A stretch of DNA of 64,000 nucleotides from Bolinopsis microptera (Eukaryota > Ctenophora > Tentaculata > Lobata > Bolinopsidae): NCBI RefSeq assembly GCF_026151205.1, contig NC_087082.1, forward strand, positions 15,967,365 through 16,031,364. Reading direction: 5' to 3'. Shown here piece after piece: positions 60,076-64,000 of the stretch (the stretch's first letter is position 1; each line of letters opens with the position of its first letter). A program made the translations under genes and the position numbers. The notes under the pieces were generated by a model, which did no database searches, was not told where the DNA came from, and was given only the letters and a program-made list of their open reading frames with translations.

Positions 60076-62269
60076 ATGATCCCGACAGTAAGAGTTCCTG
60101 CCAACTTTGGTAGAGAATTGATAAACTCCCCAGTACATGGTAACCTGGTGTTGAATCTGAGAGATGGATCAGTGTTGAAAGTAAACTCGGTCATAATGTC
60201 CCTCAACAGTCCAGTTATTAGAAACATGACCACCAACCTATGTCAGGTACTGAGAGAAAATATAATTTAGATTTTGATAAGTTAAAGTTATAAAATTTAA
60301 GTTGTTAGTGAGTGTTATTTAAACGTATAATATAACTTTTGTGTCATATTTCCATTACTCGTATTTTCAATTTTTATGACGTTTTAACTCGTCAAAATCA
60401 AATTTATTTAAGTTTAACATTTTCTATTTCAGTCTTCACTAGAGATGGACGACTTTAGTGTTGAAGCAGTACATTGTTTTGTGGATGCTATGTACTCTGG
60501 TGAATCTGAGATGATGGATAGAGTAAACTTTGAGGACGTTAACAAGATGGCCCACGTTTTTGGTGTGGGGTGGTTTACAAAGAAATGTTTAAAGTTCTTT
60601 AAAACAGATGTCTTGAACTTTGAAAATAATTCATATGAGGTGATTCTGTTTGCCTGTGAGATTGCCAGTCGTGCAAACTTCAACTTGAAACAGAGCAAGT
60701 TTGTGGGGCTATTTGTCAGAAACATGAATTCCAGGAACATAGGAAAAAGGGTATTTCTACGGAAATACATGTCCGACTTAGCTGGCCTGTCAAAACGTCA
60801 GATCAACATGGCAATTCAGATAGCTGGTAGAGAATTGAACATTCTGTTCGATTGTTTAATCAGTTATCTCACGTTTGGGTTGAAGTACACAGGATTTGAT
60901 GAGAACTCTTTGTATTTACTCGAACAAGTAGATATGAGTCTATTTCAGCAAAGATATCCGGACCAGTTTGTTGAAGTAGTGGACCTGATTACTGAACTGT
61001 CGGGAAGATCTGAGAGTGGTCGAGTGAAAGAGTTGGTAGAAAAGGTAGTCAAGTTGAGGAGTGAAGGTGTAGCTGGTGGTTCTGATGAGTTGCTAGAAGA
61101 CAGTCAATGTAGTGATGATTCAGAAGATAGTGATGACGAAGATGTACAGGAGGGTTGTAGACACGTTGCTATTCAAACTGATGAGGTTAAAACAGGTAAA
61201 TGGAGTGTTTGAATTGGAAGGGTGAACACTGAACTTGCCTATTATTTAGTTTTAATTTCATATGTTTGTAATATGTCTGCTAATTTTGCTTTTTAAATAG
61301 AGCAAACTTAGCAGATCTAATATAAATATTAAAATAATTTACAGGTTGTATACATGTTGACACATTTTTTGTTTAGTTAGAGTACACTAATTGTTCAGAT
61401 AAATGGGCCTGCTAATCATAGCTAATAACTATTTTATTTTCAGGTCAGATTGCTGTACAAACTGATGAGGTTACACCAGGTAAATAGAATGTTTTCATTG
61501 GGAGCAGAGGGTAAACGTAACTGTTACTTAGTTTGAATACATCTGTTCATAATTTTTCATTTAATTATAATTGATATTTAATCTATTTGCAGATTGCATT
61601 GCCATAGAAACTGATGAGATTAAAACAGGTAAATACATATAATGTTATCATTATCAGTTGGTTGTTGGTACCTACTAATTAACATACACATTTTACTCTT
61701 CACTCAAATTTTATGTCTCTAGTTAGCAATATTACTAATTTCTGAATAAACCATTTAATTGTCAGTTACACGTCGTGTCACTTTATTTGTTCATTATAAC
61801 TAATTTATTTGCAGGTTGGATACAGCCTGTACATCTCAGATCCTACCCCCTGTTACCAGACGAACCAGTACAGTTCATAACAACAGATAATGAGTTACAG
61901 AAACATATTGGTGTGTATTATACTCTACCTGTAGAGGGTAGTACTGATGAGAAGTGGTTTAATATGAGATGTGAGAATGAAGACACCAGTCAGTGGGGTT
62001 ATTATATTAATGGGTGTACTGTATGTAGTTACAATACACAGTTCTTAGACAGTGTTCCACCTGATAAAGTAAAACACTGGATTATAACTAAAACTTGCAC
62101 CCACCTAAAGGTTGTGTGTAACAATGTGACAGTACTCAGCTTTAACTTTGCTACTGACTACTCACCAGGTGGTGAGACTAGTCACCAGATTTGGTTGAGA
62201 AGATGCAGTAATTTGAGATTCTATAGCTGTTACAAGATGACTAATATTCTTTTAAGAACTGTAAGTTAA
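60076..62269 (+). CDS. BTB-BACK protein, array copy 8
   Basis: Exons: 60076-60246, 60433-61195, microexons 61444-61479 and 61593-61628, last 61815-62269; 486 residues. Nearly identical to copy 5 from intron 1 to the 3' flank. Differences cluster: early exon 2 has SEMMDRVNF (close to copy 7's MLDRVNF), the region near TELSGRSESGRVKELV differs, and the last exon differs at three positions (GSTDEKW, SPGGETS, LRRCSNL). Its upstream spacer resembles that of copy 7's relatives, so the copy looks like a mosaic made by unequal exchange or conversion. Microexons and donors are as in copy 5 (TDEVTPG, TDEIKTG). Confidence 0.85.
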
Positions 62270-62773
62270 TGTACTACAATCTGAACAATAACCTACCTTA
62301 TAAACTGATCGGGAATATTTCATAATTTTGTCACGATTTAATGTATGTACTTAGACTACTTACGTAATGTTTACTAACGTATATCATATGTATAGTTATT
62401 CAGTTAGTTTATTTAAAGTCTATTTTAATTAAGTTCAGGTTTAAGTAGAATTTCTTTTTTCTAATTAATAAATTCTGAATACTCATTTTAAGACATTTTT
62501 TAAAGTCTTCTTTTTAAGTGACAGTTACTAAAAAGTTTACTGTTCATATTTTTGCTGTTCCATGATTTACACTTCTGGTATTTAATTTGTTGTATCCATT
62601 ATATTTTTATTTGTCTCTGGGGTTAGTATGGGCTACAGCGAATAATTGAACTCATATTTCTAGTAGCTGAGTTGTATACATCACAAATCACAATAGGCCA
62701 TCAGCCAATTTCAACAAACACAGATTGTTTGTGACGAGATAATCAGTCTTAACCTAGACCAACAATCCTAGTT

Positions 62774-64000
62774 ATGATCCCGCCAGTAAGAGTTCCTGCC
62801 AACTTTGGTAGAGAATTGATCAACTCCCCAGTACATGGTAACCTGGTGCTGAATCTGAGAGATGGATCTGTGTTGAGGGTAAACTCGATCATAATGTCCC
62901 TCAACAGTCCAGTTATTGGAAATATGACCACCAATCTTTGTCAGGTACTAAGATAAAATATAATGCAGATTTTGATAAGTTACAGTTATAAAATTTAAGT
63001 TGTTAAAAAAAGTAAGCGTTATTTTAAATTATAATATAACTTGTGTTTCATATTTCCATTACTCGTATTTTCATGACGTTTTAACTCGTCAAATTTATTT
63101 AAGTTTAACATTTTCTATTTCAGTCTTCAATAGAGATGGACGACTTTAGTGTTGAAGCAGTACATTGTTTTGTTGATGCTATGTACTGTGGTGAATCTGA
63201 GATGCTGGAGAGAGTAAACTTTGAGGACGTTAACAAGATGGCCCACGTTTTTGGTGTGGGGTGGTTTAGAAAGAAATGTTTAAAGTTCTTTAAAACACAT
63301 GTCTTGAACTTTGAAAACAATTCTTATGAGGAGATTTTGTTTGCCTGCGAGATTGCCAGTCGTGCAAACTTCAACTTGAAACAGAGCAAGTTTGTGGGGC
63401 TATTTGTCAGAAACATGAATTCCAGGAACATAGGAAAAAGGGTATTCCTACGGAAATACATGTCCGACTTAGCTGGCCTGTCAAAACGTCAGATCAACAT
63501 GGCAATTCAGATAGCTGGTAGAGAATTGAACATTCTGTTCGATTGTTTAATCAGTTATCTCACGTTTGGGTTGAAGTACACAGGATTTGATGAGAACTCT
63601 CTGTATTTACTCGAACAAGTAGATATGAGTCTATTTCAGCAAAGATATCCGGACCAGTTTGTTGAAGTAGTAGACCTGATTACTGAACTGTCGGGAGGAT
63701 CTGAGAGTGGTAAAGTGAAAGAGTTGTTAGAAAAGGTGGTCAAGTTGAGGAGTGAAGGTGTAGCTGGTGGTTCTAATGAGGTGCTAGAAGACAGTCAATG
63801 TAGTGAAGGTTCTGAAGATAGTAATGATGAAGATGTACAGGAGGGTTGTAGACACGTTGCTATTCAAACTGATGAGGTTAACTCAGGTAAATGGATTGTT
63901 TGAATTGGAAGGGTGAACACTGAACTTGCCTATTATTTAGTTTTAATTTCATATGTTTGTAATATGTCTGCTAATTTTTCTTTTAAATAGAGCAAACTAA
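62774..64000 (+). CDS. BTB-BACK protein, array copy 9, cut by window end
   Basis: Exons 62774-62944 and 63124-63886 are complete; microexons and last exon lie beyond the window. Exon 1 starts at an ATG preceded by GTT where other copies have GTG. Exon 2 opens SSIEMDDF (SSLEMDDF elsewhere) and has AMYCGESEM, a Cys for Ser. The BACK-like part combines FRKKCLKFFKTH (as copies 2 and 7) with RNMNSRNIG and DLAGLSKRQINMA (as copies 5 and 8). The acidic tail (SEGSEDSNDEDVQEG) and end motif (TDEVNSG) differ from the rest. It shows the array continues to the right. Confidence 0.8.

Overview
The window is animal nuclear DNA: GT-AG introns, long AT-rich non-coding stretches, non-LTR retrotransposons, satellites, and EF-hand, BTB-BACK and kinesin-3-like genes. 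No bacterial, viral or organellar gene set is visible. An invertebrate is most likely. A cnidarian or other early-branching animal is a guess, resting on a recalled resemblance of one transposon-associated protein (25.0-25.5 kb) and of the BTB C-terminal domain to cnidarian sequences.

Layout. 0.24-2.8 kb is a ~40-bp satellite and 3.0-3.66 kb a second tandem repeat. 3.7-5.6 kb is non-coding with a diverged inverted repeat and a poor-quality core. 6.07-21.88 kb is one minus-strand gene of at least 13 exons whose splice phases agree throughout. It encodes an EF-hand, coiled coils and a kinesin-3-type tail region, with no motor domain seen. Its 8.6-kb ninth intron holds two small same-strand EF-hand genes. 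One is an intact 153-residue calmodulin-like protein. The other is a paralogue with a nonsense codon and about 30 tandem copies of its own exon-2 splice donor. 22-26 kb carries repeat-derived fragments, including an RT-linked protein and a truncated LINE. 26.25-34.4 kb looks like unpolished sequence with smeared homopolymers; one part is a degraded inverted copy of 23.77-24.37 kb, and decayed LINE pieces are recognisable.

34.4-64 kb is a plus-strand tandem array of nine BTB-BACK paralogues; the first is error-ridden and the last is cut by the window end. Each gene has a 57-codon exon with the first BTB half, a ~763-nt exon with the rest of BTB, BACK and an acidic tail, zero to two 36-nt symmetric phase-1 microexons repeating the motif that ends exon 2 (IAxxTDExKTG), and a 455-nt last exon for a domain with a near-invariant core and variable patches. 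A short alternative terminal exon with a conserved stop is preserved in six copies. Insertions with clear target-site duplications interrupt introns: a 1,988-bp DNA element (itself containing a 588-bp foldback element) in copy 2 and a 2.3-kb antisense LINE in copy 4.

The BTB copies probably act as adaptors of related function, for example Cullin-3 type by analogy with the family, with the last exon diversified for partner choice. That role is inference. No function is established for the C-terminal domain.
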